From: a virus
Strand: one strand, 5' to 3'
IMG/VR virus record: IMGVR_UViG_3300037296_000220
Span: 38,535 to 102,534 of that record
Length of the DNA: 64,000 nucleotides
Shown: positions 25,406 through 32,826 of the stretch, piece after piece
How positions within the stretch are numbered: the stretch's first letter is position 1
Layout: the number at the start of each line of letters is the position of its first letter
Translations under genes and position numbers: made by a program
Notes under the pieces: model-generated
Database searches by the model: none
What the model saw: the letters and a program-made list of their open reading frames with translations, nothing else
What the model was told of the DNA's origin: nothing

Positions 25406-26772
25406 CAGTTGATGGCCAGAATTTGTTCGATGAAGTTCATGGACTCGATGTTCTGCTTGATCGTGATCGAGACCTCGCCAGCCTGGTTACGCGAAGCGGC
25501 CAGGAACAGTCGGGCCTGGTTGCGTTTGCGCTCCTGCTCCGTTCGGTTGATGGAGATCATGATGTCGGCGATACGCACCTTGTTGAAATCTTCAGCCACA
25601 TCGGTGTCTTTGGTGGTCTCCGCTTTAGCGCCGTCCCGGTTAGCCTGGGTCGCGGTCAGCATGGCCAGGTTGTACTCCTGAGCGATGGAGCGCAGCCCGA
25701 TCCAGATGCTTTTACTGTTTTCGATGGCGTCATTGGTCTTCTCGTCCGGGGCCATGATGTCAGCGTAGTCGGGCACGACCATGTCGTAGGTGATGCCTTT
25801 AGCCATCTGCTTGTCGAGAATCCGTCGCAATTGCATGGGCTTGAAGGAGCCAGTCGGCACTTCGAGAATGTCAATTCGACCCACTTTACCCGCGATGCCG
25901 CGTGACTCGACCTTGCGGTGCACATCATTGATCCGGGTGCGTATTTCGTCCATCGTCAGTCCGCTGACGTTCGCATCCATACGATCAGCAACGATTGACC
26001 CTGCGACTTCAGCAGTGACGTAAAAGACGTTGAAGCCAGCCAGAGAGGCCAGTATCGAGAAATGGATAAGAGCGGTCGACTTACCCCGCTTCGCAGCCCC
26101 CAAAAACACTGACAGCTCTTTACGGCCCCAACCTTTGTGGTACAGCAGGTTATCGAGCTGCTTAATGCCTGTCGTGATGCCCTGCGGCTTGATCAGCCCG
26201 GACGCTACGTCTTTACGAACATTGGTGCGTTGCTCGACCGTGCTCCAGTATTCAACGATGTCGTCTGTGTCCACGTCGACACCGGTGCGAAAGGCCTGCT
26301 CCATCTTCTTCTTGATGTCTTCAAAACGATGTTGTTGCAGCAGGTCGACACACTCAATCATCGTCTCTTGAATGGCCTGATGTAGAGAGAACTTACTGAT
26401 TTCGTCCTCAACGTGACGCTGACCAGCCAGATTCTCCTTGTGAATCAGTTTGAACTGCGTGAACACGTCGGCCTTCACGTCAGATCGGATCATGTTGCTA
26501 GCTATGGCGTCCTTTAGCAGTTGTGACCAGACGCTTACGCTCGATGGCACGGTGTTGTATTTGGTGAAGTGATCAACCGCCAGCTTAATCAGAATCCGGG
26601 TGCTCAGCGTGTCGAACAGCTCCGGTTGAATCAGATCGATGGTGCGCCGTGCGAACGATTCATCACGCATAAAGTGTGCAGCGATCTTGGTCTGAAACGC
26701 TTCATCAAAGTCGAAGGTTACGGGCGGCATACTGGGAGTAGCTGCGGCGCTTGGGGCAGTCTGTGTGGTCAC
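25405..26772 (-). CDS. DnaB-like replicative helicase
   Basis: The RecA-type motor carries Walker A GAAKRGKST near residue 220 and VVPDYADIMAP (Walker B region). Near the end are LTATQANRDGAK and later arginine-rich residues typical of DnaB motif H4. The N-terminal 150 residues are helical, as in DnaB. I choose the GTG at 26772 with GGAG upstream; a TTG at 26787 is the alternative. It would unwind the fork and recruit the adjacent primase. Confidence 0.9.
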   Translation of the reverse strand: MTTQTAPSAAATPSMPPVTFDFDEAFQTKIAAHFMRDESFARRTIDLIQPELFDTLSTRILIKLAVDHFTKYNTVPSSVSVWSQLLKDAIASNMIRSDVKADVFTQFKLIHKENLAGQRHVEDEISKFSLHQAIQETMIECVDLLQQHRFEDIKKKMEQAFRTGVDVDTDDIVEYWSTVEQRTNVRKDVASGLIKPQGITTGIKQLDNLLYHKGWGRKELSVFLGAAKRGKSTALIHFSILASLAGFNVFYVTAEVAGSIVADRMDANVSGLTMDEIRTRINDVHRKVESRGIAGKVGRIDILEVPTGSFKPMQLRRILDKQMAKGITYDMVVPDYADIMAPDEKTNDAIENSKSIWIGLRSIAQEYNLAMLTATQANRDGAKAETTKDTDVAEDFNKVRIADIMISINRTEQERKRNQARLFLAASRNQAGEVSITIKQNIESMNFIEQILAIN

Positions 26773-26789
26773 TCTGGATAACTCCAACT

Positions 26790-26817
26790 TAGTTGTCTGT
26801 GTGTTTTAGAATCATAG
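26790..26817 (-). promoter_or_regulatory. -10 box plus leader element, copy 5
   Basis: Read leftward, TATGAT is followed by TCTAAAACACACAGACAACTAAG, with the helicase gene starting shortly after. The element would lie at the start of the transcript. Confidence 0.6.
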
Positions 26818-26826
26818 CGCAAGCGT

Positions 26827-27528
26827 TCAAACAAAAAACTGTTGGGCTCTCGCAAACAGTCTGTTGCCGTCTGGTAATGCGTTTTTGAGTATGGCTTCGG
26901 GGATGTATCGATTCTGTAGGTAGAAGGCAGCGCTGATGTGAGCCATCGAGGAATCTTTGATGATCTTCAGAATGTGCCGGAAGTGCTGCAACTGGTAGGG
27001 GTGGCCAACAAAGGCGTCGGTGCGAAAGAACTCGGCGTGCGATATGTGAGCGGACTCTTCCTTGCGATCCAACCACTTCATGACGATGTACTCGACCATC
27101 GTGTGATCTTCTTCAAACCGGGTCTCGCTGTACAAGTGCATCGGCTGGGGCAGAAATTCCCAGTTGCGCTTGCGTGCGTATTCAAAGGCTAGATCGCAAA
27201 AGTCCTGGTAAGGCATACCATATTCATCGGCTAAGCGACGCGCTTTCCAGATGCCCGTCCGTTCGCGAGCAGGGAGGTCTTGCCAGAAAGGAGCCTTGAG
27301 TACACGCATGCCTTCGGCTTTACCCTTGTCCTGGCGTGCAGCAACGGATTCACGATAGACTTTATCGTAGGCTTCCATGAAGACCTGACACGCTTGAACC
27401 GGGTGCAACAGCTTGTAATCAAACCACTTGCTCTGATACAGATCGGACTCTTGTTTGCGGTGCTTGGGCGCAACAAACTGAAGAACGAATGTATCTAGCT
27501 CCGGGGTATCAAGGGACAGTGGATTCAT
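26827..27528 (-). CDS. Hypothetical 233-residue protein upstream of the helicase
   Basis: The protein has conserved-looking aromatic-rich segments (PFWQDLPARERTGIWKARRLADEYGMPYQDF, split over residues 80-115, and FLPQPMHLYSE). A helical C-terminus has possible DNA-contacting Arg residues. Its place immediately before the helicase could suit a helicase loader, but no sequence motif supports that. A leader element lies in front of the gene at 27545-27558. Confidence 0.6.
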   Translation of the reverse strand: MNPLSLDTPELDTFVLQFVAPKHRKQESDLYQSKWFDYKLLHPVQACQVFMEAYDKVYRESVAARQDKGKAEGMRVLKAPFWQDLPARERTGIWKARRLADEYGMPYQDFCDLAFEYARKRNWEFLPQPMHLYSETRFEEDHTMVEYIVMKWLDRKEESAHISHAEFFRTDAFVGHPYQLQHFRHILKIIKDSSMAHISAAFYLQNRYIPEAILKNALPDGNRLFARAQQFFV

Positions 27529-27544
27529 CAGGGCTCGGATTAGT

Positions 27545-27558
27545 TAGTTGTTTGTGTG
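27545..27558 (-). promoter_or_regulatory. Repeated leader element, copy 6
   Basis: Read leftward this is CACACAAACAACTA, preceded by AATT as in copies 1 and 13, and followed 17 bases later by the gene start at 27528. Confidence 0.7.
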
Positions 27559-27611
27559 AATTGAATTGTGACACAACAACTTATGGGATAGCAACTCAGA
27601 CGTTTGCTTAT

Positions 27612-27700
27612 GCCTGCGACTCACAGTCTTTTAATGTTTTTATTCTTTTAATGTATTTAGTGTTTATAAGTAATGTGACTGATCGGACATCGACGTAGTC
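27612..27700. repeat. AT-rich intergenic block A (shared with 61205-61301)
   Basis: In order it holds GACTCACA, two TTTTAATGT units, GTTTATAA, TAATGTGACT and ATCGACGTAGT. The same ordered words occur at 61205-61301. The 195-base gap contains no gene. It may be a regulatory region or a replication origin. Confidence 0.55.
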
Positions 27701-27722
27701 GTCAATGCCCGGTTCCAGAGGG

Positions 27723-28541
27723 TTAGGCCTCGTATCGATCCAGTATGTCTCGGATCAATCCATGTCGAACAATATCGTCCCGGGTGAAGAAGCATGCCTC
27801 TATCCCAGGTACACCGCTCAGACGATCCAGAGCGTCGTCCAGACCGTTGACCTTTATCACACCTCGGCCATCCTTCAGGTCAGACTGCTTGGGGTCGCCG
27901 TTGATCATCAGCTTTGAGCCTTCGCCCAGTCGAGTCAGGAACATTTTCATCTGGCTGGGGGTGCTGTTCTGAGCTTCGTCGAGAATGACGTAGGCGTTCT
28001 TGAAGCTGCGACCGCGCATTAGGGTAAAGGGCGCCGTGCGGATCTTCTCATGCTTGACCATGTACTCGTAGGCTCCGGCACCCAGGCGCTCCTTGAACAC
28101 CTCGACGATCGGCACCAACCAGGGGGCGAACTTCTCTTCTTCGTCACCCGGTAGGAAGCCCATTTCTTCGTCACAGGCACTTTGCGGCCGAGTGATAATG
28201 ACCTGGTCGATTTCATTGTTGCGCAGGGCATCGGCCGCCAGAGCTGCGAACACATAAGTCTTGCCGGTGCCGGCCGGGCCTACACCGAACACGATGTCAT
28301 TGGTTTCCGTGGCCATGATCAGGTGAGCTTGAGCTTCTGTCTTGGCTTCCAGGGGTGGGATTTGCTTGTAGCGCAGAGGCTGGTTTTGGCCATGGCCATA
28401 CATGGACTTGCGAGCTTCGTTCAGTTCAATCTCCAACTCTTTGATGTGATTTTCGTTGACTTCCGGCTTGCGGAGTTCACGCTTGATGTTGCGACGCACT
28501 GAGCGGGTGGCTCGTTTACCTTTCACGTTCTTGGATGACAT
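27723..28541 (-). CDS. phoH: PhoH-like ATPase
   Basis: This protein of about 272 residues has the PhoH family P-loop (GPAGTGKT), IITRPQSACDEEMGFLPGD, and Walker B ILDEAQNSTPSQMKMFLTR, then MINGDPKQSDL. PhoH-like proteins are frequent in marine phages and are thought to be RNA- or nucleic-acid-dependent ATPases. The true role is unsettled. The ATG at 28541 follows a GGGA site; an upstream in-frame start at 28586 is possible. The N-terminal 50 residues are very basic (KGKRATRSVRRNIKRELRK). Confidence 0.9.
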   Translation of the reverse strand: MSSKNVKGKRATRSVRRNIKRELRKPEVNENHIKELEIELNEARKSMYGHGQNQPLRYKQIPPLEAKTEAQAHLIMATETNDIVFGVGPAGTGKTYVFAALAADALRNNEIDQVIITRPQSACDEEMGFLPGDEEEKFAPWLVPIVEVFKERLGAGAYEYMVKHEKIRTAPFTLMRGRSFKNAYVILDEAQNSTPSQMKMFLTRLGEGSKLMINGDPKQSDLKDGRGVIKVNGLDDALDRLSGVPGIEACFFTRDDIVRHGLIRDILDRYEA

Positions 28542-28625
28542 TTGCAATTTCCCACTGTGGTAAAACAAATTGACTGTTGATCGCACCAGGTCTTCACTGC
28601 GGGCCTTGCGGCCCAGTTATCTCGA

Positions 28626-29960
28626 TCACAGAGCCTTTGCGTAGGCGCCAACCATTTCATCTGGTCGACGGTAGAAGTAGACGCCGCCAACAATGGCCAT
28701 GTCCGTCACTTTGATGTACTCCTGATTCACGGAGCCGGTCAGGGTATTGTAATGGGCGATCATGAAACCCTGGTCCCAGTGTTCACCCTCGCAGTAACTG
28801 GCGCTTAACTTGTGACCACACCCAAGCTGGAACCATTGATAGTTGCCGTTCATGACACTGGCTTTGTTCCACAGCGCGACCCGGTGGTGATGGCCATTCC
28901 AGCCTGAGAGGCCCCAGTTGCGCGCATGAGGGTGGTGATGGATCAGCAGAGTGTTGTCATAGACCTTGTAGGACTTCTGCACCTGCTTGCTTTGTTCCGC
29001 TTTGGTGAAGGCACCCAGGTCAGCCTTGGCGATGTAGTTGATCTCGAACTTGTCCAGACCCAGCAGTTGCGAGACAGTCAGGCCATGCAAGTCGGCCAGC
29101 AGCGACTTCATGGCTGGGCTGGCATCGGCCAGGTGACGCAGTAAACGGTATTCGTGGTTACCTTCTACGAAGTCGATCTGTAGATCCGGGTGAGCCTCGC
29201 GGATCGGTTTGAAAATGTGCTCATGGGCGAACTTGATCCGACCGGTCACATCCCACTCCCGCGGGTCCACACTGAACTTGCCAAACTCGGGCAAGTCAAA
29301 AATGTCGCCGCCGAAGTTGAGCACATCCGGGCTCACCAGCTTCACCGACTCTTTCAGCACTCGCAGGAAGAAGGGGTCTACTTCCACATCGTGCAGGTCA
29401 GAACAGCCAATGATGGTTTTGATCGGGCGTTTGGTGTCTTTCAGGTAGCGATCATCGAGTTCACGACGGTCGTTGAAGTCACGGTAATGGTCAGCAGCAA
29501 CGTGCTTGGCCACCTGGCGCGTAACCTGGTGCTGGCTTCGTGACAGCTCCAGCCCGGACTGACGACGAAACTCCAGAAAGGTGCCGAAGTGATGCAGCCA
29601 GACGGAGTCAGCGATGCGGGTTTCATTACGGAAGTGAATGCGGGTGATGTTCTTACCAGGCTGGGCGGCTTGCATCCGGTACAGCAGCTCTTTCAGTTCG
29701 GCTGCCTTGCGCGGCGTCTGGTCGTACATCAGCTCGGGGATGATACTGACCTGGAGCCCGGCAGACCGGTCAATCAGATAGGGGGCCGACTTAGCCTTTT
29801 CAGCGTGTGCCTTGCGAATCTTAGAGGCGCGCTTCTTGGTCGTGCCGTAGGAGTAGCCCAGTTTCTGAGCTACATCGCGGACGGTGGACAGTTCTTCATG
29901 ATCATTCCAGGCTGCGGCGAACGCCTGATCACTGATCACTGGCTTGTTGGTGGAGGTCAT
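28626..29960 (-). CDS. Metallophosphoesterase with N-terminal helix-turn-helix
   Basis: The catalytic part has phosphoesterase motifs in order: CSDLHDVEV, FGGDIFDLPEF, EGNHEYRLLRHL, then IHHHPHA and GHHHRV. Residues 15-60 (TVRDVAQKLGYSYGTTKKRASKI) look like a DNA-binding helix-turn-helix. The architecture resembles phage calcineurin-like proteins of unknown substrate. An ATG at 29960 is chosen; a TTG at 29972 is possible. The start lies inside the end of the spanin gene, suggesting coupling to the lysis cassette. Confidence 0.82.
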   Translation of the reverse strand: MTSTNKPVISDQAFAAAWNDHEELSTVRDVAQKLGYSYGTTKKRASKIRKAHAEKAKSAPYLIDRSAGLQVSIIPELMYDQTPRKAAELKELLYRMQAAQPGKNITRIHFRNETRIADSVWLHHFGTFLEFRRQSGLELSRSQHQVTRQVAKHVAADHYRDFNDRRELDDRYLKDTKRPIKTIIGCSDLHDVEVDPFFLRVLKESVKLVSPDVLNFGGDIFDLPEFGKFSVDPREWDVTGRIKFAHEHIFKPIREAHPDLQIDFVEGNHEYRLLRHLADASPAMKSLLADLHGLTVSQLLGLDKFEINYIAKADLGAFTKAEQSKQVQKSYKVYDNTLLIHHHPHARNWGLSGWNGHHHRVALWNKASVMNGNYQWFQLGCGHKLSASYCEGEHWDQGFMIAHYNTLTGSVNQEYIKVTDMAIVGGVYFYRRPDEMVGAYAKAL

Positions 29961-30444
29961 AGTTGGTTTCAATCCATTCTATCAGGCTGTTGCACTGGGT
30001 TCGGGCTTGGTTGTATCTCACCTGCATACTGTTCAGCTCGGAGACGAGGTCTCTGTATTCAATAAAGGGGGAAGGGCAGGAATCGGCACCATCAATTCCT
30101 CGGGTGGCGGCGTCATCTCCTGGTATCTGACGGGATTCGAGGAGCACGCCTGTAACGCCAGCACTGGTAGTGCAAGCAGCATTAGTTTGGTCATCGATAA
30201 GGGTTTCGATCTGGGCATTGAGTTCTCTCTCTTGCTGTTCCAATTGGGCTTGAGTGCGCTCATGAACACCGATGATCCGGGTGTACTCTTTGACCTGTGC
30301 CTGGTGGTTCTGTACGACCTGGTCAAAGATCGCTGTGGACTCACGCAGGTTGTCGATCTCGCTGGAGTTGTAGCCGGCGAAGTAGCCCAGCACGGCTACC
30401 AGGCCATAGGTCGCGACGGGCTTGAGAAGGGCGCCGTAGTTCAT
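29929..30444 (-). CDS. Rz-like inner-membrane spanin
   Basis: The 171-residue product has one N-terminal membrane helix (about residues 5-24), then a long periplasmic coiled coil (residues 30-85) rich in Glu and Gln, and a Cys-containing C-terminal part. This is the i-spanin layout. The o-spanin gene is embedded in another frame at 30033-30218, the classic Rz/Rz1 arrangement. The pair would fuse inner and outer membranes at the end of lysis. It overlaps the putative holin by four bases. Confidence 0.8.
   Translation of the reverse strand: MNYGALLKPVATYGLVAVLGYFAGYNSSEIDNLRESTAIFDQVVQNHQAQVKEYTRIIGVHERTQAQLEQQERELNAQIETLIDDQTNAACTTSAGVTGVLLESRQIPGDDAATRGIDGADSCPSPFIEYRDLVSELNSMQVRYNQARTQCNSLIEWIETNYDLHQQASDQ
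30033..30218 (-). CDS. Rz1-like outer-membrane lipoprotein spanin, embedded in Rz
   Basis: In a different frame inside the Rz gene, a 61-codon reading frame starts at 30218 (ribosome site GAGAG) or at 30194. It encodes a basic start, a hydrophobic stretch LMLLALPVLALQAC ending in a lipobox Cys, and then a Pro-rich tail (TPPPEELMVPIPALPPLL). This is the signature of Rz1 o-spanins. The mature lipoprotein would be about 35 residues. Confidence 0.78.
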   Translation of the reverse strand: MPRSKPLSMTKLMLLALPVLALQACSSNPVRYQEMTPPPEELMVPIPALPPLLNTETSSPS

Positions 30445-30803
30445 TTGGGCATCCCCTTCACTTGACCGGCTCCTAGCGTGAGATCCAGCATGTCATCAGT
30501 GGTTTTGAACTTGTTGATGGCTGAATCCAGCGAGTAGCCGACTGCGATCATCATCAACAGGCCACCCACTGTGGACACATCCACCTGGTCCTGGGAGATC
30601 AGCACGACGATGGTCAGCAGCATTGAGAAGAAGGCTTGGGCGGTGGAGTAGGGGGCACTTTTGAAGAAGTAATCGACCAGGGTGGCCTCGATCTCGCTGC
30701 GCCGGCTCTTCTTGCCAAAGTGGAAGAGGGCGCCCAAGATCGCAAAGGCCATGCCCAGCACCACGTCAGGCCACCACATCACGTCCAATAGGGATATGTT
30801 CAC
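30441..30803 (-). CDS. Putative holin (three membrane helices)
   Basis: The 120-residue protein has hydrophobic segments at about residues 8-28, 55-70 and 75-92, and a charged C-terminus. Its gene lies between endolysin and spanins, overlapping both by four bases. Position, size and topology suit a class I holin that permits endolysin release. The start is a GTG with GAGG upstream. No family motif exists to prove it, and the protein encoded at 31260-31649 is an alternative. Confidence 0.6.
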   Translation of the reverse strand: MNISLLDVMWWPDVVLGMAFAILGALFHFGKKSRRSEIEATLVDYFFKSAPYSTAQAFFSMLLTIVVLISQDQVDVSTVGGLLMMIAVGYSLDSAINKFKTTDDMLDLTLGAGQVKGMPK

Positions 30804-31276
30804 GACTCGTAAACCTCATAGGCTGTCTTGCTGTGCGAGTTCCAGAAGGCGGTCAGGAACTCATGACGTGGCTCTGCTTCGGCCCGGCGGACACCCAGGT
30901 GTATCCACTCGCCGTATTCGTAAATGCACTGATCGATGAAGGGGTACTTTTCACGGTTGTCGTAGATGAACTGGTACATGTCATCGACGGAAACCTTGGG
31001 CGAGGTGAAGTCGATGGCCAGAGCGTCCTTGTGAGCGCTGGTCTTGGAGCCGCCCAGCTTGCGATTCAGACGAGGCGTCCGGTAGCCGCTGGAAATGCTC
31101 ACAGGAACGTCTTTACCGAAATGTTTGGACATGTCATCACGCAGGGTCTGGGCGCACACCGCCAGGAACGCAACGTTATCCATCAACTTTGCCGGGACCG
31201 AGTTGTCGATGCCGTATTTGCGCGCAGTGCGACTGATCGTGAACTCGCTCAGTGGGAAGTTACGAGTTAGCTTCAT
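30800..31276 (-). CDS. Endolysin, M15-type L,D/D-Ala-peptidase
   Basis: From ATG 31276 (GAGG nine bases upstream) the 158-residue protein has peptidase M15 motifs: SSGYRTPRLNRKLGG, SAHKDALAIDF and WIHLGV, giving the His, Asp, His zinc ligands. It would cut peptide stems of peptidoglycan. A longer in-frame version from 31393 would run through the overlapping upstream gene and has no good ribosome site. No signal peptide is seen, so it should depend on the holin. Confidence 0.88.
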   Translation of the reverse strand: MKLTRNFPLSEFTISRTARKYGIDNSVPAKLMDNVAFLAVCAQTLRDDMSKHFGKDVPVSISSGYRTPRLNRKLGGSKTSAHKDALAIDFTSPKVSVDDMYQFIYDNREKYPFIDQCIYEYGEWIHLGVRRAEAEPRHEFLTAFWNSHSKTAYEVYES

Positions 31277-31649
31277 TCGTTTGTACCTCGACATTGGAAG
31301 ATTGATCCTGCTTGGGCAGCCCGGGCACCATCTTGGAAATGTTCGGGTAGCTGACGACGATGGCCATCGCGAAGAAGATGCTGATAGCGGCAAAGACGAT
31401 GCGCTTGGTGACGTAGAGCTTGATGTCCTTGATCTGCTTGGACACCTCAGTGAAGCTGGCGTGGTGCAGCATGTGTTGCGTTGAATCGATGCCGAGAACG
31501 TCGTGGATCTCTGACCGAATGGTTTGAGTCAGGTCGTGGCGCATCTGCAAACCCTGAAGCTGATTGCGGGCCTCCATTGCCTGAGCGGACTCTGTCATTG
31601 CGTCTCGGATGATTTGACGGATTTCGCGTTCGCTCAATTGTTCAGCCAC
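31260..31649 (-). CDS. Single-pass membrane protein of the lysis cassette
   Basis: The 129-residue product has an amphipathic helical N-terminus and one membrane helix at about residues 84-104 (VFAAISIFFAMAIVVSY), then a short polar tail. The start is a GTG with AAGGTGA. It is the first gene after a composite late promoter (31677-31703) and overlaps the endolysin, so it belongs to the lysis unit. It could be a second holin, antiholin or lysis regulator. Confidence 0.6.
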   Translation of the reverse strand: MAEQLSEREIRQIIRDAMTESAQAMEARNQLQGLQMRHDLTQTIRSEIHDVLGIDSTQHMLHHASFTEVSKQIKDIKLYVTKRIVFAAISIFFAMAIVVSYPNISKMVPGLPKQDQSSNVEVQTNEANS

Positions 31650-31676
31650 TACAGATCACCTTTTGGGTATGCGGCG

Positions 31677-31703
31677 AATATACCACACTTAGTTGTTTGT
31701 TTG
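31677..31703 (-). promoter_or_regulatory. Composite late promoter with leader element, copy 7
   Basis: Read leftward: CAAACAAACAACTAAG, then TGTGG, TATATT (31677-31682) and CGCCG. It includes an extended -10 (TGG before TATATT) and lies before the lysis cassette. Confidence 0.7.
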
Positions 31704-31707
31704 ATAT

Positions 31708-31736
31708 ACCCGCACAGCAAAAACTGGCGGGTTTTT
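31708..31736. terminator. Hairpin between tail and lysis units
   Basis: ACCCGCACAG and CTGGCGGGT form a stem with a short A-rich loop. A T tract follows on the plus strand; on the minus strand TATATC follows. It may end leftward tail transcription weakly, or act on the plus strand. Confidence 0.45.
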
Positions 31737-31764
31737 CTATTTCCGATAATGAGAATTACAGGAA

Positions 31765-32052
31765 TTAAGAGGGGTCTTTGGGCACCAAGTCCCAATAATG
31801 ATGCGGCAACTGTCTGCGACGCTTCTCTGCGATGTAACTGCCCTCGCAGTGCTTCACGGTTCGCCCTGTAGCGTCCTGAGACGTGTCCCAGAAGAACAGG
31901 GTGTCAATGATATTGCGCATGACTGCCCAGCGCTTGTAGCGCTTCCCAAGTCGATAGGTAGCTGCACTCAAGGTTTCATCGGCGTAACCCAGCAGCAAAG
32001 CGGCCAGAACCTGATCAATAGCGATCAGTGTGGCCCATATTCGTTTTTTCAT
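31765..32052 (-). CDS. Small hypothetical protein with N-terminal hydrophobic helix
   Basis: From ATG 32052 (GAG upstream) the 95-residue protein has a hydrophobic segment at about residues 5-22 and a C-terminal HCEGSY...PHHYW pattern that resembles small conserved phage proteins of unknown role. It follows the tail-fibre chaperone gene with a GTGA-type overlap. No function is assigned. Confidence 0.6.
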   Translation of the reverse strand: MKKRIWATLIAIDQVLAALLLGYADETLSAATYRLGKRYKRWAVMRNIIDTLFFWDTSQDATGRTVKHCEGSYIAEKRRRQLPHHYWDLVPKDPS

Positions 32053-32057
32053 TAGCG

Positions 32058-32822
32058 TCACTCTATGGCTTTTAAGGAAGTGATGTCGCCGGCTTCATAG
32101 GCCGCCCACACCAGGTCTACCTTGTGCTGCCGAAGTCCTTCAATGGAAGCGGCAGCGGTTCGGTATTCATTTGCTCGATACAACACCCGCTGCGCCAGTT
32201 CATCAAGGGGAATACCGCGACTGGCAGAAAGTACGGACAACACCGGCAGTTCAACCGGGTCCGTCAGCGGGTTCTCAATCACCAGTTTGGCCTCCCTTTC
32301 CTGGTCTGCCCAGGTCAGTTTGGCAAAGTCTGGATAATCCGCTGTGAGGGCTGAAACCGCTATGGAAGCCTGCTCTTTCAAGCTGAGTATCTTCGCATCT
32401 CTAACGGCGGTCAGGTGTTGTGCGGCGTCAATCTTGCCAAGTTCGGCCATCTCTTCAATGGTCGAGTCGACAATCGTTTGGTTCTCTTCATCCACGTACT
32501 GATTCGTCATCAGCTCAAGCACACCCTCTTGAACCAGGTCAAAGTGCGTTTTGGGTAAGACACTTTCCCCTTGCACTTTCTCCAGTACGGTACCTGGCGG
32601 AAGACCGTCAGAGCCGTCAGAAACAGAGAGGGTTATGAGGCCATCAGCGATCAAGTCCACCAAGGGCCTCATGTCCCAGTTTTCATCAAACCGGCGTATG
32701 TCATCCCCTTGATAGATGCCGCCGGCCAGATCGACGAGCTGATAACCCTCTGTCACAGGGTGGTCATCTGGCACCGAGAGGATTTCCGTAACAATAAAGT
32801 CTTCTACTTTGATCAGTTCCAT
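32058..32822 (-). CDS. Putative tail-fibre assembly chaperone / fibre-associated protein
   Basis: This 254-residue protein directly follows the tail-fibre gene (gap of four bases). Its C-terminal 110 residues (from LTWADQEREAKLVI) match the pattern of fibre-assembly proteins with a WxxQ-start helix and repeated Ala/Glu helices. The N-terminal half is unassigned. It may help fold or trimerise the fibre. The assignment depends mainly on position and the helical pattern. Confidence 0.5.
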   Translation of the reverse strand: MELIKVEDFIVTEILSVPDDHPVTEGYQLVDLAGGIYQGDDIRRFDENWDMRPLVDLIADGLITLSVSDGSDGLPPGTVLEKVQGESVLPKTHFDLVQEGVLELMTNQYVDEENQTIVDSTIEEMAELGKIDAAQHLTAVRDAKILSLKEQASIAVSALTADYPDFAKLTWADQEREAKLVIENPLTDPVELPVLSVLSASRGIPLDELAQRVLYRANEYRTAAASIEGLRQHKVDLVWAAYEAGDITSLKAIE

Positions 32823-32826
32823 GCGA

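Noticed and set aside
30800-31393. Longer endolysin starting at 31393
   Set aside because: The extra 39 codons run inside the overlapping upstream gene, are Ser/Arg/Pro-rich and have no ribosome site; ATG 31276 has GAGG.
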